This document shows positions 1 through 7,363 of a DNA stretch of 22,076 bases, in pieces (positions within the stretch are counted from its first letter, which is position 1; every line of letters starts with the position of its first letter). This stretch comes from Dehalococcoidia bacterium (GTDB taxonomy: Bacteria > Chloroflexota > Dehalococcoidia > UBA2979). Made by a program: the position numbers and the translations under genes. The DNA lies in the NCBI GenBank assembly GCA_018700215.1, contig JABIST010000099.1, positions 1 to 22,076 on the forward strand. The letters are read 5' to 3'. The notes beneath the pieces were generated by a model. That model had not been told where the DNA came from and searched no databases. It saw only the letters and a program-made list of their open reading frames with translations.

Positions 1-210
1 CGGGGCAATCCAGCCGCGCTCGGCCAGCGCGCCGGCCCAGTCCTTCGCGGCGCCCTCGCGCACCGAGTCGCCCGACTTGCGATCGGCGTCCCAGCCCTCC
101 TCCATCGAGAAGTCGCGTGGCGTCTTGTAGTAGTCGGGTAGCTTGCCATCGATCAGCCCCCGCACCTCGTCGCGGAATGCGGCCTGCTCGGGCGTGTCTT
201 TCCAATCCAT
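1..210 (-). CDS. Acyl-CoA dehydrogenase, N-terminal fragment (cut by window edge)
   Basis: The first 70 codons of an acyl-CoA dehydrogenase; the rest lies left of the window. The visible protein starts MDWKDTPEQAAFRDEV and reaches ALAERGWIAP, the helical N-terminal domain pattern that precedes the 'P..YGG' motif in this family. The ATG at 210 is supported by GGAGG (216-220) five bases upstream. It resembles the start of the neighbouring dehydrogenase, which also has DTPEQAA followed by an aromatic residue and Arg, so the two are probably paralogues. Adjacent FadE pairs can form mixed tetramers in actinobacteria (established), but whether these two do is unknown. The 131 bp between the genes hold a possible separate promoter. 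The FAD-binding and catalytic parts are not visible, so the substrate class cannot be judged. Confidence 0.85.
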   Translation of the reverse strand, partial: MDWKDTPEQAAFRDEVRGLIDGKLPDYYKTPRDFSMEEGWDADRKSGDSVREGAAKDWAGALAERGWIAP

Positions 211-255
211 GTGAACCTCCAGGTACGGCGCCGCCCACAGGCGTCGCCGAGATGC

Positions 256-261
256 ATTCTA
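256..261 (-). promoter_or_regulatory. Possible -10 box for the left-edge acyl-CoA dehydrogenase
   Basis: TAGAAT on the minus strand, 45 bases before the ATG at 210, followed by a good Shine-Dalgarno. No convincing -35 at 16-18 bp. The rest of the 211-341 gap shows nothing else I can name. The same hexamer precedes the amidohydrolase gene (4783-4788). Confidence 0.35.
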
Positions 262-341
262 CAACGCCCGTGGATGTGCTCCACCCCCGGTTTGTGCCAG
301 CTTGCTGAGGACTTTGGTACTGAGTCCCAGCCGTTCGCGGC

Positions 342-1559
342 TTAGCCTCGTGGCAGCCCCAGCCCGCGCGTCGCGATCACGTTGCGCTGGATTTCCGAGG
401 TGCCAGCGCCGATCGTCTCTGACACACTGGCAAGGTAGTACGTCCCCCAGCGCGCGCGCTGCGGTGTCCGTTCGTCGTTCTCTTCGTACAGCATCCCGTA
501 CGGGCCCAGCGCCTTGATCCCGGTGTTGGAGATGCGCTGATGCAGTTCGCTGGAGAACAGCTTCTGCTCAGACGCCTCCGTGTTCGGGATGATCCCCCGC
601 GCCTGCATCGTGATGATTCGGTTGGAGAACTGCCGCGCCACCGTCGTCTCCGTCGCCCGCTCCGCCAGCGCCAGCCGCACCCACTCGTGCCGTCCCAGCT
701 GCGAGCGGCCCGTGTCCGCCTCGCCCTCAGCCTGCAGGAATTCGATCAGGTCGTTCAGCCGGTTCGCGAACCCAACCGCTGAGCCGATCGACGAACGCTC
801 GAAGTCGAGGTGCGTCGCGCCCACGTACCAGCCGCGGTTGATCTCGCCAACGGCGGCGGAGACCGGGACCCGTACATCCTCGAAGAACACCTCGGTGAAC
901 TGACTGGCGCCGCTCATCTGGTCAAGTGGGCGAATCTGGATGCCCGGCTTGTCCATCTCGAACAGCAGGTAGCTGATGCCTCGATGCTTCGGTGCCTCGG
1001 CGTCCGTGCGCACCAGCGCGAAGATCATGTCGGCGGTCATCGCGCCCGAGGTCCAGATCTTCTGTCCGTTGATCACGAAGTCGTCGCCATCGCGCAGGCC
1101 GCGCGTCTGCACCGACGCCAGGTCCGAGCCCGAGCCCGGCTCCGAGTAGCCCTGGCACCACTGGATCTCGCCGCGCACCATCGGCGGCAAGAATTTCGCC
1201 TTCTGTTCCTCGGAGCCATGTACCAGGATCGTCGAACCCACGTCGTGCACGCTGATGATCGGCGCGCGCATCTCCGTGAACACCTCGCGCAGGATGAACT
1301 GCTCGATCGTCGAGAGGTCCGCGCCCCCGTATTCCTTCGGCCACGCCGGCGCGATCCAGCCGCGATCGAGGATCGCCTGGCGCCACGTCTTCACCAGCTC
1401 CTCGCGACGCTCCTTCGACAGGTTGCCGCGATGCAGACCGCCGAGGGTGCCCGAGTAGAGCTGGTCCTGCTCCAGGTCTGGCGGCAGGTTCTGCTCCACG
1501 AACTCGATCACCTCGGCGCGCCATGCTGCCTGCTCAGGGGTGTCGTTGAAATCAACCAT
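342..1559 (-). CDS. Acyl-CoA dehydrogenase (FadE-type), 405 aa
   Basis: FAD-dependent alpha,beta-dehydrogenation of an acyl-CoA, electrons passing to ETF. Start MVDFNDTPEQ at 1559 is chosen over longer in-frame extensions because GGAGG (1567-1571) lies seven bases upstream and homology begins there. Visible landmarks: APAWPKEYGG (residues 70-79), the flavin-binding region around YSEPGSGSDL (139-146), GQKIWTSGA (165-173), and the C-terminal GAGTSEIQRNVIA (384-396). The position that carries the catalytic Glu in medium-chain enzymes, just before 'GTSE', is Ala385. A Glu instead sits at 254 in LDFER, matching the base position of isovaleryl-CoA and long-chain dehydrogenases. Length is normal. 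It lies upstream of a second dehydrogenase on the same strand and is divergent from a CoA-transferase, suggesting CoA-linked acid degradation. Substrate unknown. Confidence 0.93.
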   Translation of the reverse strand: MVDFNDTPEQAAWRAEVIEFVEQNLPPDLEQDQLYSGTLGGLHRGNLSKERREELVKTWRQAILDRGWIAPAWPKEYGGADLSTIEQFILREVFTEMRAPIISVHDVGSTILVHGSEEQKAKFLPPMVRGEIQWCQGYSEPGSGSDLASVQTRGLRDGDDFVINGQKIWTSGAMTADMIFALVRTDAEAPKHRGISYLLFEMDKPGIQIRPLDQMSGASQFTEVFFEDVRVPVSAAVGEINRGWYVGATHLDFERSSIGSAVGFANRLNDLIEFLQAEGEADTGRSQLGRHEWVRLALAERATETTVARQFSNRIITMQARGIIPNTEASEQKLFSSELHQRISNTGIKALGPYGMLYEENDERTPQRARWGTYYLASVSETIGAGTSEIQRNVIATRGLGLPRG

Positions 1560-1607
1560 GCTGTTGCCTCCGGGGCCATCTCCGCGGGGACCTGCCGCGG
1601 TGCGCGC

Positions 1608-1613
1608 ATTGTA
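1608..1613 (-). promoter_or_regulatory. Likely -10 box of the acyl-CoA dehydrogenase operon
   Basis: TACAAT on the minus strand, 48 bases before the ATG at 1559, in the 91-bp divergent gap 1560-1650. The -35 region is weak. It lies 24 bp from the oppositely oriented TATACT serving the CoA-transferase, so the two promoters are back to back. Confidence 0.45.
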
Positions 1614-1637
1614 GACGGCCCCGCCAGCGAATACGCA

Positions 1638-1643
1638 TATACT
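1638..1643 (+). promoter_or_regulatory. -10 box TATACT, probable leaderless promoter of the CoA-transferase
   Basis: TATACT ends seven bases before the ATG at 1651. The intervening CCCCCGC contains no Shine-Dalgarno. Since transcription starts about 6-8 bases after a -10 box, the first transcribed base should be at or next to the A of the ATG. This is the TANNNT-close-to-ATG layout known for leaderless genes in Deinococcus and actinobacteria. Confidence 0.6.
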
Positions 1644-1650
1644 CCCCCGC

Positions 1651-2841
1651 ATGTCTGGACCGCTCGATGGCCTCCGCGTCGTGGAATTCACCCACCTGAT
1701 CCAGGGGCCGCAGTGTGGCGCCCTGCTGCAGACGCTCGGCGCCGAAGTCGTCAAAATCGAAGCGCCCGAGCTGGGCGACAACAGCCGACGTATCCCGATC
1801 GGTCCGGACGACCCGCGCCAGCCCTATCTGCACGCCCACAACCGAGGCAAGCGCAGCATCGCGCTCAACGCCAGCACGCCCGAGGGCCTCGAGGTGGCCA
1901 AGCGCCTGATCGAGCGCTCGGACGTGCTGCTCGCCAGCCTCCGCCCCGGCGCGCTCGACCGCATGGGGCTCGACTACGACACCTGCGCCGAGCTGAACCC
2001 ACGCCTCGTTTACGCCGTCGGCTCCGCCTACGGCCCCAAGGGCGAACTGGCGGACCACCCCGGCATCGACATCCTCGCCCAGGCGATGGGCGGTGTTATC
2101 TCGAAGACCGGCACGCCCGAACAGCCGATGCCCGCCGGCAACACCATCGCCGATTCCGCCGCCGCCCAGCTCCTCTTCGGCGGCATCCTCGCCGCGCTCT
2201 ACGCCCGTGAGCGAACCGGCCGAGGCCAGCGCATCGACGCTTCGCTCTTCGGCGGCCAGATCTGGTCGCAGGGCGGCGAACTCAGCTACCAGCTCATCGG
2301 CGGTCGCGAGTTCGCTCGCATCACCGGCGGCCAGCCCAACCTCTCGCCGCTCACTATCTACGGCGTCTTCGCCGCCTCGGACGGTCACCTCGCCTTCTCC
2401 GGCGTCCCAGATAGCGAGTGGGCCGACTTCTGCGAAGCCCTCGAGGATCCGCGTTTCCTCGACGAGCGCTTCGCTGACCAGCTCTCTCGCGTAGCGAACA
2501 TCGAGGAGCTACGCCCGCTGCTCCGAGAAGTCCTCGCCACCCGTCCCCGCGACGAGTGGGTACGACGATTCCGCGCCGCTCATGTGAGACACGCTCCGGT
2601 CCAGAGCTACGCTGAGGTCGAAGCAGACCCGCAGGCCCGAACCAACGGCTACCTCGTGGAGGTCGACCACCCCGACTGGGGCCCGATGGTCAGCCTCGGC
2701 TCCCCAATCGCCTTCAGCGACACCCCTGCCGAACCGGCCGTCCGCGCCCCTCAGCTCGGCGAGCAGACCGAGGAAGTCCTGCTCGAACTCGGCTACGACT
2801 GGGACGCCATCGAGGGATTGCGCGAGGCCGGCGCAATCTAG
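1651..2841 (+). CDS. CaiB/BaiF family (class III) CoA-transferase, 396 aa
   Basis: Transfers CoA between carboxylic acids through an aspartyl-CoA intermediate. The N-terminus PLDGLRVVEFTHLIQGP and the CoA-binding segment LGAEVVKIEAP (29-39) are typical, followed by the NRGKRSIALN strand (64-73). Asp168 in the segment NTIADS, just ahead of GGILAALYARERTGRGQ, aligns with the catalytic Asp of formyl-CoA transferase by pattern. Length of about 400 residues is standard. The ATG at 1651 has no ribosome binding site and a -10 box only seven bases away. Divergent from the acyl-CoA dehydrogenases, it probably activates the acid they then oxidise (inference). Its TAG stop overlaps the stop of the convergent LysE-type gene. 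The exact acid pair cannot be assigned. Confidence 0.93.
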   Translation: MSGPLDGLRVVEFTHLIQGPQCGALLQTLGAEVVKIEAPELGDNSRRIPIGPDDPRQPYLHAHNRGKRSIALNASTPEGLEVAKRLIERSDVLLASLRPGALDRMGLDYDTCAELNPRLVYAVGSAYGPKGELADHPGIDILAQAMGGVISKTGTPEQPMPAGNTIADSAAAQLLFGGILAALYARERTGRGQRIDASLFGGQIWSQGGELSYQLIGGREFARITGGQPNLSPLTIYGVFAASDGHLAFSGVPDSEWADFCEALEDPRFLDERFADQLSRVANIEELRPLLREVLATRPRDEWVRRFRAAHVRHAPVQSYAEVEADPQARTNGYLVEVDHPDWGPMVSLGSPIAFSDTPAEPAVRAPQLGEQTEEVLLELGYDWDAIEGLREAGAI

Positions 2842-3473
2842 TTCGAGGCCGCCTTCGCGAACACCAACCGCACCCCCAGCGCGATGAAGAGCCCGCCCGC
2901 GATCCGCTCGATCCAGTGCGACGTCGCCCGCAGCCGCGCCCGCACCGCCTCGTGACCGACGACCATCGCGAGGAAGCCGAACCACGTCAGCGAGATCGCG
3001 ATGATCGTTCCGCCGTATAGCGCCTTGAGGCTGCTCGATGTCTCCGGCTCGATCACCTGCGTGAACAGGGCGAGGAAGAACAGCGTCACCTTCGGGTTCG
3101 TCAGATTGGTGAACAGCCCCGCCCGCAGCGCCGCCCCCGCGCTGATCGGCTGTCGCTCGTCCTCGCCCACCACCTGCATCACGTCGCCCCGCGCGCGGAT
3201 CGCCTTCCAACCGATGAATATGAGGTAGGCCGCGCCGATCAGCTTGAGCGCCGAGAACAGCACGATTGACTGCGAGATCAGCACCGCCAGCCCCACCAGC
3301 GAGTAGCCGGTGTGGAAGCACAGCCCAATTCCGATCCCCAGCGCCGTGAACAGCCCCGCACGCGTCGAACCCACGAGGCTCGACCGCAGCGTCACCAACA
3401 TGTCCGGCCCCGGGCTCGTCACCGCGAACACGCCCACGACGAACACCGTCGCCCAGTCCGCCCCGAAGCTCAC
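2838..3473 (-). CDS. LysE/RhtB family amino-acid exporter, 211 aa
   Basis: Inner-membrane protein of the LysE/RhtB type that exports amino acids or related metabolites. The family signature SPGPDMLVTLRSSL (residues 20-33) with the following glycine-rich helix (GLFTALGIGIG) is clear, and FTNLTNPKVTLFFLALF lies in the middle, as in RhtB proteins. About six hydrophobic segments; normal length of roughly 200-215 residues. The start is GTG at 3473, with GAGG seven bases upstream. It follows the amidohydrolase gene by 24 bases on the same strand, so the two are likely cotranscribed: a hydrolase releasing an amino compound and an exporter disposing of it would fit (inference). Its stop shares a CTAG with the CoA-transferase stop, and no terminator hairpin separates the convergent genes. 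Confidence 0.92.
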   Translation of the reverse strand: MSFGADWATVFVVGVFAVTSPGPDMLVTLRSSLVGSTRAGLFTALGIGIGLCFHTGYSLVGLAVLISQSIVLFSALKLIGAAYLIFIGWKAIRARGDVMQVVGEDERQPISAGAALRAGLFTNLTNPKVTLFFLALFTQVIEPETSSSLKALYGGTIIAISLTWFGFLAMVVGHEAVRARLRATSHWIERIAGGLFIALGVRLVFAKAASN

Positions 3474-3497
3474 GAGGAGACCTCGAGCTGCCCGGAC

Positions 3498-4745
3498 CTA
3501 GCCACGAATCGTGTCCTTGTATGCGTCGCCACCGAGCATGATCACCCGCAGCCGGTCGCGGTCCTGCAGGATCGTAATGTCATCGAGCGGGTCGCCGTCG
3601 ATCACCAGCAAGTCCCCCAGCTTCCCCACCTCCAGAGTGCCAACGTTCGAGGAGTCGTGGATGCACGCGGCAGCCGTCTGCGTGGACGCGACGATCGCCT
3701 CCATCGCCGACATGCCGATCTGCGTCAGGTACTCCAGCTCCTCGGTGTTGGTGCCGTGCTTGCCGACGGCGGCGTCGGTGCCCATCGCGATCGTCACACC
3801 CGCCTCGTAGGCCGCGCGGATGCTCTCCGTGTGCGCGTCCAGCACCTCGTGAGTCTTGCGCACCGACTGCGGCAGCATGGTGCCGGGCCGCTCCTCCTCC
3901 AGCTTCAGCACCCCTCGAGGTGCGTGCAGCGTCGGCACCAGGAACGTCCCCCGCTGCTTCATCTGCTCGATTACCTCGTCATCGAGGTAGATGCCGTGCT
4001 CGATCGATTCGACGCCCGCCAGCACCGCGTTCTTGATCCCCTGCGTCGCCTGCGCATGCGCCATGCACGTCTTCCCCTGCGCGGCAGCCTCCTGAACCAT
4101 CACCGCAATCTCCTCGATCGTGAACTGCGTCGCCCCCGGCTCGTCCGAGGGCGAGAGCACGCCACCCGTCGAGTGCAGCTTGATGAAGTCGGCGCCCGCG
4201 CGAAGCACGAGGCGGGCGGTCTTCCGTACCTCCTCAACGCCATCGCAGATCGTCTCTGGCAGCTCCGTTGGGTGGCTGGGGAAGAGGCCGAAGCCGAATC
4301 CCGCCGGAAGCAGCTTGTCCCCGTGCCCACCCGTCTGCGAAAGCGCGGAAATCGAGAGCTTCATTCGCGGGCCGGGGAACAGACCCTGCTCGATCGCCAT
4401 GCGGAAGCCAAGCGGCGCGCCGCTCGCGTCCCGCACCGAGGTCACGCCAGCCTCCAGCGTTTCGCGCGCGTTCGTCATCGATTCGTAGCCGTGTAGCGAG
4501 GGCGGCGTCAGCGCACGCTCCTGCATGTTCGCTCCAAACTTGCCGCTATTGAGGTGCACGTGTGCATCGATCAGCCCCGGCATCACCGTCGCGCCGCCCA
4601 CATCGAGTGCTGTTGCGTCCGAGGGCACCGCCACGCCCGCGCCGACCTCGGTGATTCGACCGCCCTCGTCGATCACGATCGTCGCGTTCGCCAGCGGGTC
4701 ACTCCCCGTGCCGTCGATCAACGTCGCGCCAGTAATCGCCTGCAT
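3498..4745 (-). CDS. Metal-dependent amidohydrolase (prolidase/imidazolonepropionase-like), 415 aa
   Basis: Hydrolase of the amidohydrolase superfamily, subgroup including Xaa-Arg/Lys dipeptidases and imidazolonepropionase-like proteins. The N-terminal beta domain (ATLIDGTG) leads to VMPGLIDAHVHL with His62 and His64. The other metal-site residues are visible: Lys189 in FIKLHSTGG (likely carboxylated), His230 in MAHAQATQG, His250 in SIEHGIYLDD, and Asp324 in MGTDAAVG. The C-terminus returns to the beta sandwich with GTLEVGKLGDLLVIDGDPL. All catalytic positions are intact, so the enzyme should be active. The ATG at 4745 is preferred over a long upstream extension because GAGGGG lies six bases before it and the family N-terminus begins there. 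Followed by a LysE-type exporter. The substrate could be a dipeptide or an N-acyl or cyclic amide; I cannot choose. Confidence 0.92.
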   Translation of the reverse strand: MQAITGATLIDGTGSDPLANATIVIDEGGRITEVGAGVAVPSDATALDVGGATVMPGLIDAHVHLNSGKFGANMQERALTPPSLHGYESMTNARETLEAGVTSVRDASGAPLGFRMAIEQGLFPGPRMKLSISALSQTGGHGDKLLPAGFGFGLFPSHPTELPETICDGVEEVRKTARLVLRAGADFIKLHSTGGVLSPSDEPGATQFTIEEIAVMVQEAAAQGKTCMAHAQATQGIKNAVLAGVESIEHGIYLDDEVIEQMKQRGTFLVPTLHAPRGVLKLEEERPGTMLPQSVRKTHEVLDAHTESIRAAYEAGVTIAMGTDAAVGKHGTNTEELEYLTQIGMSAMEAIVASTQTAAACIHDSSNVGTLEVGKLGDLLVIDGDPLDDITILQDRDRLRVIMLGGDAYKDTIRG

Positions 4746-4782
4746 GTTCACCCCTCGCCTTAACCGTCCGATGCGCGGGCGG

Positions 4783-4788
4783 ATTCTA
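4783..4788 (-). promoter_or_regulatory. Possible -10 box of the amidohydrolase-exporter operon
   Basis: TAGAAT on the minus strand, 37 bases before the ATG at 4745, inside the 88-bp divergent gap 4746-4833. No good -35. On the plus strand TAGCCT (4794-4799) could serve the PaiB-like gene. Confidence 0.35.
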
Positions 4789-4833
4789 CGCGCTAGCCTG
4801 ACTGACTTCCGATGACCCCCAGCGAGGCCCACG

Positions 4834-5478
4834 ATGTACATCCCACGCCACTTCCAACTCGAAGACCACGAGGCGATCGCGGCAGTGCTGCGTGACCACT
4901 CCTTCGGCACGCTGGTCACCACCTTCGATGGCGAGCCGCAGGCGACGCACCTCCCGTTCGTGTTCGACCCTGATCGAGGGCAGTACGGCACGCTGGTCAG
5001 CCACATGGCCCGCGCCAACCCGCAGTGGCAGCAGTTCGCGCGCTACGGCCCCGAGGGCGGCCTGGCGCTGGCGATCTTCCAGGGCCCGCACTCCTACATC
5101 TCGCCCACCTGGTACGGCGATACCGAGCCCGCCGTGCCCACCTGGAACTACATTGCCGTCCACGCCTACGGCCGCCCGCTGATCCTCGACGACCCGAGCG
5201 CCGTGCGCGCGCTGCTCGACCAGCTCGTCGACACCAACGAGGCAGGCCTCGACCCGCAGTGGTCGCTCAGTAGTCAGTCCGATGAGTACGTCGAGCGGAT
5301 GATGCGCGCGATCGTTGCCTTCGAGATCCCGCTCGAACGGCTCGAGGCGAAGGCGAAACTGAGCCAGAACAAGTCCGACGAGATGCGCCTCGGCGCGGCC
5401 GACGCATTGGAGGCGCAGGGCTGGCCCGATAGCGCCGAGATCGCCCGCCTGATGCGGACGCCCCCCGCTAGCAGCTAG
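4834..5478 (+). CDS. PaiB-like FMN-binding protein (negative transcriptional regulator family), 214 aa
   Basis: Split-barrel flavin-binding protein of the PaiB family. PaiB of Bacillus is linked to repression of sporulation and protease genes, but many family members have no known role. Diagnostic segments: MYIPRHF at the start, GTLVTTFDGEPQATHLPF (25-42), SHMARANPQW (56-65), FQGPHSYISPTWY (82-94), VPTWNYIAVHAYG (101-113), and KLSQNKS near the C-terminus. This order and the length of about 210 residues match the family closely. There is no DNA-binding helix-turn-helix, so 'regulator' rests on family naming only. The ATG is preceded by GAGG at six-base spacing. It is divergent from the amidohydrolase and convergent with the DAO-family gene; its TAG overlaps that gene's stop in one CTAG. 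Confidence 0.93.
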   Translation: MYIPRHFQLEDHEAIAAVLRDHSFGTLVTTFDGEPQATHLPFVFDPDRGQYGTLVSHMARANPQWQQFARYGPEGGLALAIFQGPHSYISPTWYGDTEPAVPTWNYIAVHAYGRPLILDDPSAVRALLDQLVDTNEAGLDPQWSLSSQSDEYVERMMRAIVAFEIPLERLEAKAKLSQNKSDEMRLGAADALEAQGWPDSAEIARLMRTPPASS

Positions 5479-6641
5479 CCTGCGATCCGCGGCCTCAGCC
5501 GCTCGTCGCCCGAGCCTCCGAGCAGCGCGACAGCACCGAGCCGCCCAATCTCATCGGACGATTTCGCCCCGCGCCCGTTGCCGCCCACTACCACCCCAAT
5601 GCGGTCGTTCACCATGCCGATGTAGGGGTAGCCGCTCGCCGTCATCGTGTAGGCACACGTCTCCGTATGCATCGGCTGACCTGCGAGCGCCGGGATCAGG
5701 CCCACCAGGGCATCTCGGGCAACTGCGGCCTCGGCCTCGTCGGAGCCGGAACGGAACCACGCCCCAATCTCCTCGGACGTGCGCAGCGGGCGATCCCACT
5801 CGTCGACGCCGATCTTCACGTAGGTCTCGCCGTCGTCATAGCTGACCGGCGGGAGTAGATAGGTGGTTGGACCGCTGGCAGGCTCGTGGATGATGCCTGG
5901 CATCGTGAGCAGCGAGCGGCGTAGCTCCGGCGTCAGCGCCGCGAACAGCACCATGCGCCCCTGCACCTCCAGGTCGAGCGGGCGTACCAGCAGCTCGTTC
6001 GTGTAGGCGCCGGTCGCCAGCAGCGCGCGGTCTGCGAGGTAGCGACTGCCCGTGTTCGCCAGCAGATCCACGCCATCTGGTGTCTCGGTGATCTGCAGCA
6101 CCGTCTGCGCCGCGACGAACACGCCCGCCGCCCGCGCGCCCTCGATCTGCGCCCGCACCAGCGCCCGAGGGTTCACGTATCCCGCTGGTGTCGCCTCCAG
6201 CAGCCCCGCTTGCCCCGGCGAGGTTGCCAGGAACGGGAACCGATCCGCGAGCTGCCCAGCGTCCAGCGACTCGAACTCGACACCCTCTGCCTCACCGACC
6301 CGCGCGGTCGAAGACAGCAGCTCCCCATCTGCCTCTCGCAGCGCCAGAAACCCGCCTCCGTGGTGGAAGCTGACGCCCGATGTCACCTCAATCTCCGCGT
6401 AGCGGTCGATCGAGGCGTGCGCGAGGCGCGCCCAGAGCGGATCGGAGTCCAGCACGCGCGTGATCCGCGCCTCGTCGTAGTGGCTCGCGAACACCCCATC
6501 GTGGGTGTCGCGTACCAGCGGCTCCATCGGCGCCAGCAGCACCACTCGATGGCCGGCGAGCGCCAGGTGCCGCGCGGCCGCCGCACCAAACAGCCCGCCA
6601 CCAACCACGGCAAACTCGAATCGCGTGTCAGGCGAGACCAT
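5475..6641 (-). CDS. FAD-dependent oxidoreductase, DAO/monomeric sarcosine oxidase-like, 388 aa
   Basis: Flavoenzyme of the D-amino-acid/sarcosine oxidase superfamily, oxidising a C-N (occasionally C-O) bond. The N-terminal Rossmann segment FAVVGGGLFGAAAARHLAL (10-28) carries the GxGxxG fingerprint. Central motifs include TPAGYVNPRALVRAQ (151-165) and LLATGAYTNELL. The C-terminal CAYTMTASGYPYIG contains Cys329, at the place of the cysteine that binds FAD covalently in monomeric sarcosine oxidase (by pattern). The acidic residue expected at the end of strand two is not evident: the strand reads VVLLAPME. Length fits the MSOX group (about 390). It is last in the operon after two SDR genes, 16 bases downstream, with no clear Shine-Dalgarno, so translation may be coupled. 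Likely substrate: an N-methyl or secondary amino acid, unproven. Confidence 0.88.
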   Translation of the reverse strand: MVSPDTRFEFAVVGGGLFGAAAARHLALAGHRVVLLAPMEPLVRDTHDGVFASHYDEARITRVLDSDPLWARLAHASIDRYAEIEVTSGVSFHHGGGFLALREADGELLSSTARVGEAEGVEFESLDAGQLADRFPFLATSPGQAGLLEATPAGYVNPRALVRAQIEGARAAGVFVAAQTVLQITETPDGVDLLANTGSRYLADRALLATGAYTNELLVRPLDLEVQGRMVLFAALTPELRRSLLTMPGIIHEPASGPTTYLLPPVSYDDGETYVKIGVDEWDRPLRTSEEIGAWFRSGSDEAEAAVARDALVGLIPALAGQPMHTETCAYTMTASGYPYIGMVNDRIGVVVGGNGRGAKSSDEIGRLGAVALLGGSGDERLRPRIAG

Positions 6642-6657
6642 CGCGCTGTCCGCCGCG

Positions 6658-7353
6658 TTACAGGTGCTGCAGCAAGCCGCCGTCGATCGTGAAGATCTGG
6701 CCGCTCACATAGCCCGCGCCCGTGCCGGAGAGCCAGACCGCCATCGGTCCCACGTCCTCGCCAGTGCCAGTGCGTTTCATGATCGGGAAGCGCGTCGCTC
6801 GCATCGCCTCCTGGTCCGCCGGGTCCAGTCGGTCCTGCATCCACTCCATCCAGCCCAGCGAGATGCCGTTCACCACGGTCCCCTGCGGCCCCAGCTCCTG
6901 CGACAACGTGCGTACCAGGCTCTGCGTCGCCGCGTGCGCTGCGCCGTACGCCGAGGTGTTCGTCACCCCTCGTTCACCCAGCACGTGGCTCACCAGGATC
7001 AGTCGTCCGCTGCCGCTCTCAGCCAGCGCACCGGATGCCGCACGAGCGACGGCGAAGGGCACGCTGAAGTTCGCCGCGGTGACGCGTGCCAGTTCCGCGT
7101 CGGTCACCTCGGCGATCGGCTTCGCGAAGAACAGGTCCGACGCGCTGACGGCGATCTCGAGCCCGCCCAGCTCGTCCCGCGCTCGCTCGACCGCGTTGCC
7201 TGCGGCCCCCGCATCCTCGGTCGCGTCGACCGAGGAGACGGTCGCGCCCGCCTTGGTCAGCGCCGCAGCGATCGCGGAGCCCGCCGGCGTGTTCGCGCCA
7301 ACGACCACGGCTCGCCGCCCGCTCAGGTCGTAGTGTTCGATGTTGGTTGGCAT
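6658..7353 (-). CDS. SDR-family protein with degenerate active site, 231 aa
   Basis: Short-chain dehydrogenase/reductase fold: beta-alpha start RRAVVVGANTPAGSAIAAAL (13-32), LVSHVLGERG (120-129) with Ser122, and the C-terminal GYVSGQIFTIDGGLLQHL. The active-site signature is damaged. Tyr136 is present in SAYGAAH, but the catalytic Lys four residues on is His140, and the usual NAG motif is replaced by AVSASD (68-73). The cofactor loop reads GANTPAG rather than TGxxxGxG. It may be a non-catalytic partner of the intact SDR encoded just upstream, or an enzyme with altered chemistry. The ATG at 7353 is chosen over an upstream extension because TAGGGGG, which includes the preceding gene's stop, lies about six bases before it. 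Sits between the SDR and DAO-family genes in an operon. Confidence 0.88.
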   Translation of the reverse strand: MPTNIEHYDLSGRRAVVVGANTPAGSAIAAALTKAGATVSSVDATEDAGAAGNAVERARDELGGLEIAVSASDLFFAKPIAEVTDAELARVTAANFSVPFAVARAASGALAESGSGRLILVSHVLGERGVTNTSAYGAAHAATQSLVRTLSQELGPQGTVVNGISLGWMEWMQDRLDPADQEAMRATRFPIMKRTGTGEDVGPMAVWLSGTGAGYVSGQIFTIDGGLLQHL

Positions 7354-7363
7354 GACGAACCCC

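Noticed and set aside
810..2210. 466-residue plus-strand frame
   Set aside because: Antisense to the acyl-CoA dehydrogenase and then out of frame with the CoA-transferase; Arg/His/Pro-rich shadow.
3312..4496. 394-residue plus-strand frame
   Set aside because: Antisense to the amidohydrolase and LysE-type genes, both of which have clear family motifs.
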